A stretch of DNA of 64,000 nt, taken from contig JBOFGK010000060.1 in NCBI GenBank assembly GCA_051649085.1, forward strand, positions 16,119-80,118. The letters are read 5' to 3'. Positions 17,739 to 28,400 of the stretch are shown here, piece by piece (positions within the stretch are counted from its first letter, which is position 1; every line of letters starts with the position of its first letter). The translations under genes were made by a program, and so were the position numbers. The notes under the pieces are model-generated. The model was not told the origin of the DNA and searched no databases. It saw only the letters and a list, made by a program, of their open reading frames with translations. The stretch is from JBOFGK01 sp051649085 (GTDB lineage Bacteria; Bacillota_I; Bacilli_A; UBA3375).

Positions 17739-17744
17739 ATTATA
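17739..17744 (-). promoter_or_regulatory. -10 box of the mannose-type PTS operon
   Basis: TATAAT on the minus strand, 25 bases ahead of the IIA start; the -35 region is weak. Control by the RpiR protein encoded just upstream is inferred. Confidence 0.5.
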
Positions 17745-17768
17745 ACATCAATAAAAAGTAAAAGATAA

Positions 17769-17799
17769 CAAAAAAAGTTACTTTAGTAACTTTTTTTTA
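17769..17799 (-). terminator. Terminator of the rpiR-type gene, containing its stop codon
   Basis: A perfect stem AAAAAAGTTACT / AGTAACTTTTTT with a two-base loop. The last codons and the stop of the RpiR gene (17783) lie inside the stem and loop. It separates the regulator from the PTS genes, though the palindrome could also work in the other direction. Confidence 0.85.
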
Positions 17800-18472
17800 G
17801 TTTTATTATAGTTCGATGAATCATTATTGACAAGGGAATCCCAATTTTTATTTGATCATCAAAATTATCGATTGGTGATTTTATAACAAAATCACACTCT
17901 CTAGCTAAGTCATTATTTTTCGTAACTGTGTATAAAATCGTATAAACATGTTTATATACTGCGCGACTAATCAAAATCATGTCTTTATCCATTCCGGCAT
18001 AAGATACAAAGATTAATAAATCAGTTGGTTTTATAATTCTAAACGCATTAGAAACTAACATTTCACAACTTTCATGTAACATAATATTAAATCCAAGCAA
18101 ATCAAGACTAAACGCTAATTCATTGCCTGCTCCTTTGGAAATTCCCTTAGCAATAATATGAATCGTATCGGCTTGTTTAATTTTTGCTACTGCAACATTT
18201 AATGCATAATTCATATCTTCGCTATAAAGATTTATTAATATTTGTTTATAATCATAATTATTTGTATCAAAAAGATGTTCACCAATAAAATATTTATATT
18301 CTTTAAAACTATGAAAGCCAATCTTTTTAATTAAACGATTAATTGTTGCGGTTGAATACATTGTTTCCGTACATAAATCATAAATTGTCATTTTAATAAG
18401 TTTCGGACCAAGTGTATTAATTTTTTGCAAACATTGTTTTTCTGCTTTTGTTAATTTTGTCTCAAATTCCAT
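17783..18472 (-). CDS. MurR/RpiR-family transcriptional regulator
   Basis: A 229-residue sugar-phosphate-sensing regulator. Residues 1-75 are the RpiR helix-turn-helix (YDLCTETMYSTATINRLIKK then GFHSFKEYKYF), and the rest is a SIS domain (IHIIAKGISKGAGNELAFSLDLLGFN; LLIFVSYAGMDKDMIL) that binds a phosphosugar. It lies upstream of the PTS-SIS operon on the same strand but is cut off from it by a terminator, so it probably controls the PTS promoter from its own transcript. AAGGAG precedes the start and a minus-strand TATAAT is at 18517-18522. Confidence 0.9.
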   Translation of the reverse strand: MEFETKLTKAEKQCLQKINTLGPKLIKMTIYDLCTETMYSTATINRLIKKIGFHSFKEYKYFIGEHLFDTNNYDYKQILINLYSEDMNYALNVAVAKIKQADTIHIIAKGISKGAGNELAFSLDLLGFNIMLHESCEMLVSNAFRIIKPTDLLIFVSYAGMDKDMILISRAVYKHVYTILYTVTKNNDLARECDFVIKSPIDNFDDQIKIGIPLSIMIHRTIIKLKKSY

Positions 18473-18516
18473 ATCTACTCCTTCAATACAGTTGATATTT
18501 CTTATTTGTGTTAATT

Positions 18517-18522
18517 ATTATA
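18517..18522 (-). promoter_or_regulatory. -10 box of the rpiR-type gene
   Basis: TATAAT on the minus strand, 45 bases ahead of the gene; no clear -35 was found. Confidence 0.45.
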
Positions 18523-18589
18523 TAGTTGTTTATGTAACATCACTTGTGTATATTTTTGTCTTTAGTAAACAAATTATATCATATTGGAT

Positions 18590-19030
18590 GTTACTTTTTC
18601 TATTTCTGCATACTTAGATGTTATAGTACCTATTTTTCTAGTTCTTTTAATCTCAAGAGTAGTTTTAAACTCTGCAAGATACGAATTAAGATAATTTTCC
18701 ATAAGTATATTTAAAAATCACAATCAGCACATAAAAAATCAATAACTTCTTTATCATATATATTTTATCAGTTTTAATCACCAAGTCACTCAACATCAGG
18801 TTCACTATATGTTTTGTTGTAATAACAATATCGGCAGTCTTTCTATTACTAACTTCATGACCTATACTCTACCAGTTATATAAACCAATTATGAAACAAA
18901 CATAATTAGGTCTTCCATTAACCTTACAGTGTGTTAAATCTGGTGTAATAACTTGATTCATTCACCTATTGCTAAATTTACGATCTAATAAATTTTCTAT
19001 TCTATCATTGTTCATACAAATAGAATGCAT
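18590..19030 (-). pseudogene. Decayed IS3-family transposase (OrfB/integrase core)
   Basis: The minus strand reads, with in-frame stops, NNDRIENLLDRKFSNR, then MNQVITPDLTHCKVNGRPNY, then VCFIIGLYNW, then SIGHEVSNRKTADIVI. This is the integrase-core order of IS3-family OrfB (usual form: PN..WVTDITYI...YL..IIDLY.R.IIGY..S....A). After a frame change FLCADCDF resembles the FHSDRGSQF site and EFKTTLEIKRTR the following helix. Stops, a lost catalytic Asp context and frameshifts show a dead copy. I could not find its terminal repeats, so the element's limits are unknown. Confidence 0.7.
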
Positions 19031-19239
19031 TTTGTAACATTTTTTAGAGTTTTTTTTTATTGTTAAATAGTTAATCTCGAGATATCCTCCATCTGTTACA
19101 TATATATAATTATTTTATTTATTTTTACCGAAAAAGGACAAAGAAACAATTCAAATTCTATATTTTTTATAGTTTTAAAATCCCTAAAAAACCTTTAAAT
19201 AAGCTTGTTAGCGAACTAAAATAAAAATTATAGTTTTAT
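19031..19239. other. AT-rich spacer, nothing recognised
   Basis: Between the dead transposase and the surface-gene promoter I see no gene, repeat or RNA. A CTCGAGATATCC stretch at about 19077 is the only non-AT-rich part. Confidence 0.5.
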
Positions 19240-19268
19240 TTGACAAACATGAAAAAAAATGATAGAAT
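19240..19268 (+). promoter_or_regulatory. Promoter of the first giant surface gene
   Basis: Consensus -35 TTGACA (19240-19245), a 17-base spacer, and -10 TAGAAT (19263-19268). This predicts a 5' leader of about 200 bases before the ATG at 19479. Confidence 0.8.
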
Positions 19269-19274
19269 AAGAGA

Positions 19275-19478
19275 GATGTTTATTATTTTTGTAAACAACT
19301 CGTGAAGAATAAGTGGGAAATAAATGGGAAAAATAGGATTGAGGAAACATAAAGTGTATAAATTGCTAATGGTACGCCATTAACGTCTTTTTTATATGCT
19401 GCTCATCCAAAAACTTTGAACAAAAAAGGATATGTTTAAAGTCTTTTTATTTTATAGAAAAATGAACCGGAGGATTCA
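19275..19478 (+). other. Long 5' leader with internal terminator-like hairpin
   Basis: The roughly 200-base untranslated leader contains TAATGG-TACG-CCATTA (19367-19382) followed after five bases by TTTTTT, so it could act as an attenuator. I do not recognise a known riboswitch. The leader ends in ACCGGAGGA, the same ribosome-site wording as the second giant gene. Confidence 0.4.
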
Positions 19479-22400
19479 ATGAAGAAATTATTTTTAGGTT
19501 TTCTATTGGCACTTATTCTGAGCAGTTATGTCCCTGTGGACTTAATTGTTTATGCGAGCACAACAGAAGCAAATGGAAACGAAGAAAAAAGCGTGAGAAA
19601 TCAAGCTCAAACAACAATCGGTACTTGGGATCAACCAACGATCGCATCGCCGAATAATATTATTGAGGGAACTTATACATGTGAAGCTGGAGACACGGCG
19701 CATTCAGCTGCAGTTCAATTCACTAATAAGCAAAATCAAAAAATTACATATGGATATAAAAATAATAATCAAACAATTCCATGGTATAAAACAGATGGAA
19801 ATATTGTAAACGTAGCAGATACTCGTTTTCCAGTTACTCAAGTTTATTTGGGTGGGAAAAGAACATATTCTTCAAGTACAGTAAGCTGTGAGAGCGAAGA
19901 ATATTTCCGTTCAGCGTTTGGAACTCAAGGAATCAAACGTAACTATACTATTGATGGACAATCAAGTGACCCGGCAGTGAAAAAATTCCCATATTCAGTT
20001 GCGATTTATCCTGATGAAGCGGGTACTTTATACTTTGAGCAAAAAGTAACAAATACATCTAAAGAAAATTTATCAGTTGGATCAGCGCTTAAACTTAAAC
20101 TTAATTTACATAAAGAAGGAGCAAGAGCGGTTGCAGAAAATTCGAAAATCCGTGCACTAGCAGATCAAACGCCTTATCAAGTAAATTCAAAAAAAGGGCT
20201 ATATCAACAAGCACAAATTGATGGTAAATTTTATACAACATCAGTAATAATTGATGATGATGTACTGCCATTTACTGAAGCAACACCACCAGAAGATTCA
20301 GATAGTCCATCAAGTTTTGCGGCAAATAACTACTTAGTTACAGGAAATTTCTTAACGGAATGTCCATACGGAGGAACTCCAGAACAGCAATTATACCTTG
20401 CATGGAGATGTCAAGATTCTTATGATGAATTAACTGCAGGATTTGAAACTGATACAATTGCTAAAGACCAAGTGATGGATGAGATTCATTCAGGTAAAAC
20501 TACAGATGCAACTGATCAAGCAAATACAACATATCCTGGAATAAATTTAATCTGGCGTTCAGATGCTGTTAGAACTTCTGACACAAAAACAATGGTTTTT
20601 GGAGTGAATCCAAATGATAATCGTGTTCCACCAAAAATAGATCACTTAGAGTTATCAAGTCAAGATGAATATACATTTGATAGCACTAGTGCACCTACTG
20701 ATGCAAATGCCTTTGTCCAAAATATTAAAGGAACATCATATGGTGCAAAAGCTGCAAAATTACTATTTGGTGATACGGCAATGAATGATGTAACAAGTGC
20801 GGGGACAATTACTGCAACAGGTTATTCAAACCAAGTTGGAACACATACAGTAACACTTGAAGGAACATATACTGATCCAACTGATTCGAAAAATTATGCG
20901 GTAACTAAAAATGTTACAGTGACAATTAACCGACCGGCAGAATCAACTTATGCAATGAACGCGGATAGTCATATTGTATTTGGACTTCAATCAACAGCAA
21001 ATGCGATTAATAAACAAACATTATTAAATGAAGTACACGCACAGTTTACTAAAGATGGTTCAAACTTTAATGGAACATCATATGCAAACATTGATTTAGA
21101 AGGTTTCTCAACAATTAACCAAACAGCTGAAGGTGCATATGTTGTTAACTTAAAAGGAATGGATGCTGGAGTAGAAAAAGCTTCGAAAAAAATCTTAATA
21201 ATTTTCAAAGCTGCAAGTACAGGTATTGATGCTCCAAATCCAAACGTTCCAGGAGAAATCCCAGGTGAGGATTTAAACACATTGCCAACTAAAATGATTT
21301 CAGCTAAAGCGACACATTCAATTGGAAAAGCAGTACTTGGTTCAGGAAAAACAGCTGATCAAATTGCAACAATTTCAGAAGTTAAAGTTTGGACATTGGC
21401 TACAGATACAGTTGGTTCAATTACTTCAACTGCAGGAACTGGGGCTAACTTAGAAAATAATCAATCTGCAACAAATGGAATTATTAGTGGTAATGCTGCA
21501 GCGGGAACGTCTGTAAACCAAGTGTTCAAAGCAGGTAACGCTACAGCAAATACTAATTGGACAGTTACAAATGATACACCAGTATTAACTGCAAATCCTG
21601 TTGTTGAATATAATGTTTCAGCATCAGTAAGTCAGTCAAAATTATTGACAGATGCAAATGCAAGAATTTCACAGTTTGGGACAAATGTAGACAACGCAAT
21701 TGCTAATGGAAATATTACAGTTGATAATACTTCATTTGGACAAATTGACTTTACACAACCATCAGTGACAGTTGTTCAAGTTAATGGACAAGTAAATGGA
21801 ATTGCAGCTAATCCAGTTAAAGTTGTTGTTGTTGTAAAAGATGCAAAAACAGAACTTTCACCAGAAAAAAAAGTAGTAATTACAGCTAAAGATTTCTCAA
21901 TGTCAATTGATAAAGTTGAAGAAGGAACTACAGAAGCTGAATTAAAAAGTACAACTTATGCAAGTGTTAAGGCTTGGGATTTAACAAATACTTCAACAAA
22001 TGGACCTGTTGGAACAATTGCCCAATCAAATATTTCAGTTGTGAATGCAGCTCAAAATAAGATTTTAAATAAAACGGCAGTCCTTAATGATGTAGTTCCA
22101 AATACTTTTAGTGTAACAAGTAGTGGTGCAACGGCTTCAACTAATGTTAACGGAACAATTACTGCAACAGAAAAACTAGTCTTAACGGCAACGAACTACA
22201 TTAAATATGATGTGCGTAAAGCTGGCGATACAAATATAACAAAAGAGCAATTCTATCGTGATGTTAATGCATCATTAAAGAAATTAGGAGTTGAAGTATC
22301 AGGAGCAAACTATGCAAATTTATCGTCAAACTTTGATTCAATTCCGCAAAACATTGTTCAGCCAAATTCTGTAGTAATTAATGGAGCGTACAATCAAGAA

Positions 22401-25400
22401 AATGCTACTCCAGTAACAGTTAAAGTTATTTTTTCAGATCCAGATACAACAGTTATTACACCAGATAAAGCAATAATGATTGATGTAAAAAATTATTCTG
22501 AAAATATGAGTGCATTACCGTATGCAGCCGGAGATACTGGTAAAGCGTTAGTAAAAACAAAATCAACTGCTAAAGCATGGAACTTAAACACTTTAACAGA
22601 AATTCCAGTTACAATTGCAGATACAAAATTAATTCAAAGTACTGCAAAATTCACTGATAAAGAAGAAGTACCATTTACAGCAAGTGCAGTAGTCGGAGCA
22701 CAAACTGCAACTAAAACAGCAAAAGCAACAATTAATGAGGACCGTAATATTGACTTAACATCAGATGATATTGTTGTGTACGATAAGTCAAACGCTCCAA
22801 GTGAGAGTCAATTCCGAAGCGATATTAATGCAACAATTACACCTGAGGGAGAAACTTCTTCTAACTTTGACACTAGTGTAAACGAAAATGTTGTTGGAGT
22901 TTATGAAGTAACATTGACAGGAACTGGACTTGGACAAACAAAAACAAAAAAAGTAATGGTTGCAATTAAAGATGCGGACACAAGTGTTGATAAAGATAAT
23001 TCTAAATTAATGATTAGAGCTGTAAACTTTGATGAAGAAAAAAACAATCTACCATATGCAACAGGAACAACTGGTAAAATAACTGTTAAAAATAAAGCAG
23101 AAGTAGTTGCTTGGGATTTAACGACAGGACAAACAGTTACAGTAAATGTACCAGATACTAAATTAACAACAAGTTCTTCAACATTCACTCGTGGAGAAAA
23201 AGTTAAAGTTAATTTTAGTGCAACATCACCAACGACATCAAAAGATATTTCGAAAGAAATCGAAGCAACAGTTGTTGATAGTACACCATTATCATTAACA
23301 GCAAAAGACTTAGTTATCTATGATAAAGGAAATTTACCGACAACTGATAATAAGTTCTTAACTGACGCTGAAGCAAATTTACAGCCAGATGGAACACTAA
23401 GTTCAAATGTATTAACAGAAGTTAGAGATGAAGTTGGAGTTTATGTTGTAACAATTACAGGAACTTCACCAGGTAAAACTGATGTTGAAAAAGAAGTAGC
23501 GGTTGCAGTTAAAGATGTTGATACATCAGTTGATGAAACAAATAAGTTAATGATTCAAGCATATGATTTCAATAAAGGAATTTTAGGTTTACCATTAGCG
23601 GATTTAGGAAAAGCAGATTCAAGTGCAAAAGCATGGGATTTAGCAGTTGCAACAGCAGGTGAAATCACACCAACAATTTCCGAAAATCGTTTAAATGATT
23701 CACCAGTTACATTAAGAAATAACGATAAAGAAAATGTTGTAGTCGGTGCAGCTGTTGGACAAAGAACAACGAGTAAAACAGTTGAAGCAACAATATTAGA
23801 AGATCGTACAATTGCGTTAACAGCAAATGAATACATTGAATATGATGTTAATTCATCGGTTGATTTAGCTAAATTTTTAGCAGATACAAATGCAGAATTA
23901 AAAGTAAGTGGAAATAAAGTAGATAACACAAATATGTCAGTACCATTATTTAATTCAATTAATTTCTCTAAAGTTTCTGCATATGTTGTGCAAATTGAAG
24001 GAAGTTATGAAGGATTGATAGCAACTCCGAAAAAAGTAGTTGTAGTAATTAAAGATTCAAAAACGGTTATTGATAATGATCATAAAGTTGTAATTCGTGC
24101 TCAAGATTTTGGTGTGAGAAAAAATGAATTAAGTGCTGGATTTACAGCAGATGATGCACAAACAAAAGCTACTGCAAAATCGTGGAATATTTCAAGTACA
24201 GATACATTAGGTGAAATTGCTGGAACAAACAGCATTTCAACAATCACAGCTGGAAATGAATTGTTTAATGTAAATAACTCATTAATTGAAGGTTCAGAAG
24301 TTCCAACAACGTTCACAGCAACAGCTGCGAATAAAACGGCGACAACAACTGTAAAAGCAACTGTAACAGATGATCGTACTCTAACCCTTACTGGAAGTAA
24401 ATTTATTGAATATGAAAAAGGAAGTAGAGTTGCAACATCGAAATTCTTACAAGATATTGTTGCTCAATTAAAAGTTAATGGAGTAAATACATCAAGTGGA
24501 ACAATTTCTGCACCAACATTTGCTAACATTAATCTTGATGAAGTTGACGCACATATTGTTGAAGTACATGGGACATTAGAAGGTTTAACAGCACCATCAA
24601 TTAAAGTAATTGTTGCAGTAACAGATGAAAATACAGACATTGATGTAACTGATCCAGCTAATCCTCGTGGAATGGTTTATGCCAAAAATTTTGAATACGA
24701 TGTTAAAGACTTACTAGCAACACAAGCAGCAGTAGTTCAAAAATCAGAAGCGAAAGCATGGGATTTTACAACAGCTGGAGAAGTAAAACGTATAACACCA
24801 ATCTTTAATGAAACGAACAATGACTTATTTAATCCAAATAATAAATTAACTGCAGGTGATACAGTAGATAATGTAGTTGAAGCAAAAGTTTCAGTAAATG
24901 GTTCACAAGTTGTTGTTGTTTCAACAAATGCAATTGCAACAATGACTGATTCAAGAGATGCAAATTTATCAGTCGATGAATTAGTTGTATATGAAAAAGG
25001 AAGTTTACCAAAAGTTGATCAAGAATTCTTGAATAACGCACATGCAACGTTAACTCCAGCAGGAGAAATTACTTCGGATTTCTTAGACATTGTTAAAGAT
25101 GAAGTAGGTGCATACGAAGTAACAGTAACAGGAGTAACAAAAGGTGGAAAATCTGCAACGAAAAAAGTTGTTGTAGCAGTTAAAGATGAAAATACTGAAA
25201 TTGATTTAATTAATAAATTGATGGTAACAGGTCAAAACTTTGATCAAGAAGTAAAAGACTTACCACTTGCAGATCGTGGACTTCGTAAATCAAATGCTCA
25301 AGCATGGGATTTAGCATATGGTGCAGTAGTTAGAACATTGACACCAGTAATTTCAGATAATATTTTAGATGATGAAGTTGTAAGTGCTCGTGCGAAAACA

Positions 25401-28400
25401 CAAGTTGAAGTGCAAATTAACGCACAAGTAGATACACGTACACTTATGAAAAAAGTTAATGCGAACATTATTGATACAAGAAATGGTGTTTTAACAGCAA
25501 AACCAACAGTAATTTATCATATTAATGAATTAGAAGCAGCAGCTAACAAATTTATTAAAGATGCAGAACCAGTTGTAACACTTGATGGAGATATAATTGA
25601 TCCAACAGCGACAGTTTCTTCAAACTTTGAAACAGTTGTTAAACCAATTATTGGAACATATAAAGTTAAATTAAGTGCAATTACAACTGGTGGAGTTGCC
25701 ACAAATGACGCACAAGTGGTTGTAATGGTTAAAGATGATGATACTATTATTGATCCAGAATACCAATATGCAGTTGATGGAAATAACTTTATTGTTCAAC
25801 GAAAAGAACTTGCACTTTCTCCAGAAAAATTCTTTGAAAATGCAAAACCAAAAGCATGGAATTTAGTAACTGGTGATGAAGTTTCAGTTTCAATAATCAA
25901 AACTGATGTTGTTAGAGGATACAATATTAACGATTCATTAGGAGACCATATTGCAACAATTGCAGCAGTTTCAGAACGAAGTAAGGATTTCCCAGCATTA
26001 AAAGATTTAGTAATTACAGTAGCTGATTCACGTTTACCAAAAATTGTTGCAGATCCGATTGTAAATTATAAAAAAGGTGCAATTGCAACAAGTAGTGAGA
26101 AGTTCTTAGCTGATGCTAAAGCTAAATTACAAATTGATGGAGTTGACGATAACGGAACACTTACAAGTAATTACTCATCAGTAGTTAAAGATGAAATCGG
26201 TGTTTTTGCCGTAACAATTAATGGAGTAAGTGAAGGTGGAGTTGCTGCGAATCCAAAAACAGTTAATGTATCAATTTCAGGAGACAATACAAGTGAAGAT
26301 GATAAAGAACTTATTTATGGTGAATCATTTGTTATTAAAAAGGATGAAGTTGCAAATTTAAATGATACGATTGTTATTGACAAAGCACATGCAAAAGCTT
26401 GGAGCAAAGAAACAGCACTTAACATTGATTTAAAAGTAGATCGCTCAGCAATTAAAGAAGAAGTAGGGCCATACCCTGTAACATTCACAACAGAAAAAGG
26501 TCTGAAGCATACAGTAATTGCAAGTGTAGTTGATGAAAATACTGAAGAAAGTACTGAAGAAGCGCTTCATGCAAAAGACTTTATGCTAGATGTTTCAGAA
26601 GTTGCTAAATTAAATGAAACAGTAAATAAACGTGCTGAAGTAAAAGCTTGGAATAAAATTAATGGAACAATTTTAGAAACAACAGCAGACATTTCTAAAG
26701 TACAAGCAAAAGCAGGAAGCTACTTTGTAACATTCAAAACAGCTAAAGGTCTAGTTAGAACAGTTGTTGCAACAGTAATTGATGAAAACTCAAAAGTTGA
26801 TGGTGAAACAGGAATTCATGCGAAAAACTTCACAGTTAAAAAATCAGTTGTAGAGGCAGGTTTATCGGAAGCAGACGTAATTAAATCAGCAGATGCATAC
26901 GCATGGTCAACTAAGACAACATTACCAATTAAAGTAACAACAGATCCAACAGTAATTGAACCAGTTCCAGGACCATATACAGTAACATTTACTGCAGAAA
27001 CTGGACTTACTAAGAAAATTATTGTGTCAGTAATTGATGAAAATACAACTGATAATAACGATAATGAAGAAGCGCTTCATGCAAAAGACTTTACGCTTAA
27101 CTTAGAAGAAGTTGCAGCTCAAAGTGATACATCAATTACAACTAAAGCAGATGCGTACGCATGGTCAAAAGTTGGTGGGATAAACTTACCATTAACGGTT
27201 GATTATTCGAAGTTAGAAGCAAAAGTTGGACCATATCCAGTGACGTTTAAAACTGTAAAGGGAACAACAAGAACAGTAATTGCTTCAGTTATCGATGAAA
27301 ACACTGAAGAAAGTAATGAAGAAGCATTACATGCAAAAGACTTTACGATGGATATTAAAGATGTACCTGGACTAAAAGATACAGTAAATGAGCGTGCAGA
27401 AGTATTAGCATGGAATAAAAACTCAGGTGAAATTTTACCGACAATCGCTGATATTTCAAACGTAATTGAAAAAGCTGGTGCTTATGAAATTACATTTACA
27501 ACTGAAAAAGGATTGAAGCGTACAGTAGTTGCAACCGTAACTGATGATAATACAGATGTTATTGATATTACAGGAATTCACGGGAGAAATTTCAAAGTTG
27601 AGAAAAAAGCAGTAGCTGCTGGACTGACAGAAGAAGATGTGATAAAATTAGCTGACGGATACGCTTGGTCAACAGTGACTGCAAACCCAATTAAAGTATC
27701 AACTGATCCATCAGTAATTAAACCAGAAGTTGGACCATATGTTGTAACATTAGTTGCAGAAACTGGAGTAAAACGTACAGTAATTGCAAGTGTTATAGAT
27801 GAAGAGACGGTGTTAACTGAAGAAGAAGCATTAAACGCTGAATCGTTTATTATTGATATTGAAGATGTCCCAAGTCAGTCGGAAAAAACAATAACAGAAC
27901 GTGCAAAAGCATTTGCTTGGTCAGTAAAAACGGGAGCAAGTGTTGAGACAAAAGTAGATTATTCGCAATTAAAAGCGGAAGTTGGACCTTATCCAGTCAC
28001 ATTTACAACAGCAATCGGTACAAAGAAAACAGTATTTGCCAATGTAGTAAATGAACATGTAGCGGTTAAACCACAAACAGAAGAGCATTTAATTCATGGA
28101 CGTGATTTTGTAATTAGAGTATCAGATGTTAAAAACTTAAATCACGAACAAATAGTTAAACATGCAGAAGCATTTGCTTGGGAAAAAAATACTGGACAAT
28201 CAATTGAGTTCAACTCAGAACATCAAATTCAACCAAAAGTTGGAAAGTACCCAGTTAAATTTACAATTACTCAACCTCAAACAAGTGCAAGTGAAGCGCC
28301 TCATTCACATACAGTTACAGCAACAGTAATTGATGATGAAGCAGTAATGCCAGCACAAGAGGAACCGAAAGTTGAATCAACAGGAACAATTTCTTATGGA

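Larger units (their letters stand above)
26305..28340 (+). repeat. Eight tandem 80-86-residue repeats in the giant protein
   Basis: Each unit starts LHAKDF or a variant (IYGESF, IHAKNF, LNAESF, IHGRDF), has a central A-x-A-W (KAWSK, YAWST, LAWNK, FAWEK), then GPYPVTF and ends VIASVIDEN. Between units there is a short acidic linker such as TEESNE. Confidence 0.9.

Noticed and set aside
19275..19478. Known riboswitch (cyclic-di-GMP or similar) in the leader
   Set aside because: I could not match the conserved cores of any class I know.
20987..25702. Open frames on the minus strand inside the first giant gene
   Set aside because: They lack ribosome sites, mirror the codon bias of the plus-strand gene and encode low-complexity Ser/Val-rich sequence.
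26305..28340. Regular repeats that might suggest a CRISPR array
   Set aside because: Periods of 240-260 bases, in-frame and translated; no short repeat-spacer structure.
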